This document shows positions 63,625 to 64,000 of a stretch of DNA of 64,000 nt, piece by piece. Source of the stretch: Candidatus Heimdallarchaeota archaeon LC_3 (GTDB lineage: Archaea > Asgardarchaeota > Heimdallarchaeia > Hodarchaeales > LC-3); assembly GCA_001940645.1 (NCBI GenBank), contig MDVS01000020.1, positions 1 to 64,000 of the forward strand, read 5' to 3'. A model generated the notes under the pieces. The model saw only the letters and a program-made list of their open reading frames with translations. It searched no databases and was not told where the DNA came from. The position numbers were made by a program, and so were the translations under genes. Each line of letters starts with the position of its first letter. Position 1 is the first letter of the stretch.

Positions 63625-64000
63625 ATGATATCTGATTTCATTAGAAAAAGTAGTGATTTTCTTTCAAGTCCAGTACCTCCAGAATGTGAAGGTTTACCAA
63701 TAACTGAATGCTCAACTCCTTATAGAGAAGTGTTTTTCAATATACCCGAGCCTTTTGATCTAATATTTTATCTTTTTGCCCTTGTAGCTTCAATAATTAT
63801 GCTTCTTGGGTTTTTAAGACTCTTTAGAATCTGGTTAGTGGGAAAAAGAAAATTCACCTTAAAACAATTTATTGGAAATCTAAAATATGTGATCAGAGAC
63901 GGATTATTTAACAAAAGAATATTCAAAAATGATAGATACGCAGGAATAATGCATTTTTTCGTAATGTCAGGATTTATCGCGCTGTTTATAGCCACAATAA
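63625..64000 (+). CDS. Membrane redox protein, N-terminal part (NarI/EMO-like; truncated by window end)
   Basis: The first 125 residues of a longer protein. A hydrophobic segment (about 45-65) and KNDRYAGIMHFFVMSGFIAL FIA at the edge match the opening of the nitrate-reductase-gamma-like cytochrome b domain joined to an HdrD-type Fe-S domain, found in EtfAB:menaquinone oxidoreductases and similar ETF-linked complexes. AGGTG at 63611-63615 lies nine bases before the ATG. The C-terminal Fe-S part is outside the window. Its place after etfBA supports a role as their quinone-side partner. Confidence 0.6.
   Translation, partial: MISDFIRKSSDFLSSPVPPECEGLPITECSTPYREVFFNIPEPFDLIFYLFALVASIIMLLGFLRLFRIWLVGKRKFTLKQFIGNLKYVIRDGLFNKRIFKNDRYAGIMHFFVMSGFIALFIATI

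Noticed and set aside
1..64000. CRISPR arrays, tRNA and rRNA genes, prophage or plasmid origins
   Set aside because: No regularly spaced repeats, no T-loop/anticodon pattern and no phage or replication-initiator genes were seen by eye.

Overview
The window looks like a chromosomal segment of an AT-rich archaeon, most likely an Asgard archaeon (Heimdallarchaeia-like is my best guess). The sequence signs are: ribosomal protein eS30; a Rab/Ras-type small GTPase; two roadblock/LC7-like proteins; WD40 beta-propeller proteins; the archaeal repair protein NreA; a TrmB-type winged helix; F420 biosynthesis (CofD) with an F420-dependent-nitroreductase-type protein; and AGGTG-type Shine-Dalgarno motifs before many starts, several of them TTG. 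I found no tRNA, rRNA, CRISPR array, transposase or phage gene. Most of the window is ordinary chromosomal content with short operons and frequent convergent pairs.

Layout. 0-5 kb: a partial C39-like peptidase, a zinc-ribbon/OB-fold protein, FAD glycerol-3-phosphate dehydrogenase, acyl-CoA dehydrogenase and a roadblock protein. 5-13 kb: a small Cys/His protein, a TPR protein, an ABC/FtsX pair, a cytosolic HEAT plus DUF11-like protein, CofD and a PH-like membrane protein. 13-17 kb: a Rab-like GTPase preceded by a 44-codon remnant of its own N-terminus, then a TPR gene broken by a 731-bp tandem duplication. 17-27 kb: cysteine synthase, a polytopic membrane protein directly followed by a frameshifted endonuclease/exonuclease/phosphatase (EEP) gene, threonine aldolase, a Ddn-like protein, a second roadblock protein, a bactofilin-like protein, sufU-sufS-sufC and a relic of an ABC exporter. 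27-34 kb: threonine/serine dehydratase, imidazolonepropionase and a 1,423-residue coiled-coil protein with a TrmB-like N-terminal helix-turn-helix. 34-42 kb: a 1,775-residue GT39-type glycosyltransferase fused to a beta-helix, then WD40, zinc-ribbon and AbrB-like proteins. 42-50 kb: eS30, a 36-residue membrane microprotein, a CBS/zinc protein, GIY-YIG, fumarase, NreA, DinB-like and a Zc3h12a-like NYN nuclease. 50-60 kb: an IscA-like protein, a thiamine-type ABC importer, a GT87-like enzyme, a 724-residue WD40 protein, DUF2231-like membrane proteins and Ogt. 60-64 kb: EtfB-EtfA, an enoyl-CoA-reductase-like MDR protein, and the start of a membrane redox subunit that resembles the EtfAB:quinone oxidoreductase family.

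How the genes fit together. Acyl-CoA dehydrogenase, EtfAB, the reductase and the membrane redox subunit suggest that electrons from acyl-CoA (and perhaps glycerol-3-phosphate) are passed to a quinone pool. Threonine aldolase, threonine dehydratase, cysteine synthase and HutI point to amino-acid use. SufCSU and the IscA-like protein support Fe-S cluster assembly. The GTPase, the two roadblock proteins, the WD40 propellers and the bactofilin-like protein are the part with a eukaryote-like or cytoskeletal flavour.

The most noteworthy observations are the TrmB/giant coiled-coil protein, the glycosyltransferase/beta-helix fusion, the exact tandem duplication in the TPR gene, the truncated GTPase copy translationally coupled to the intact GTPase, and the Cwh43/PGAP2IP-like pairing of a polytopic membrane protein with a phosphatase-fold gene. 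All family assignments are from reading motifs by eye; no database search was run.
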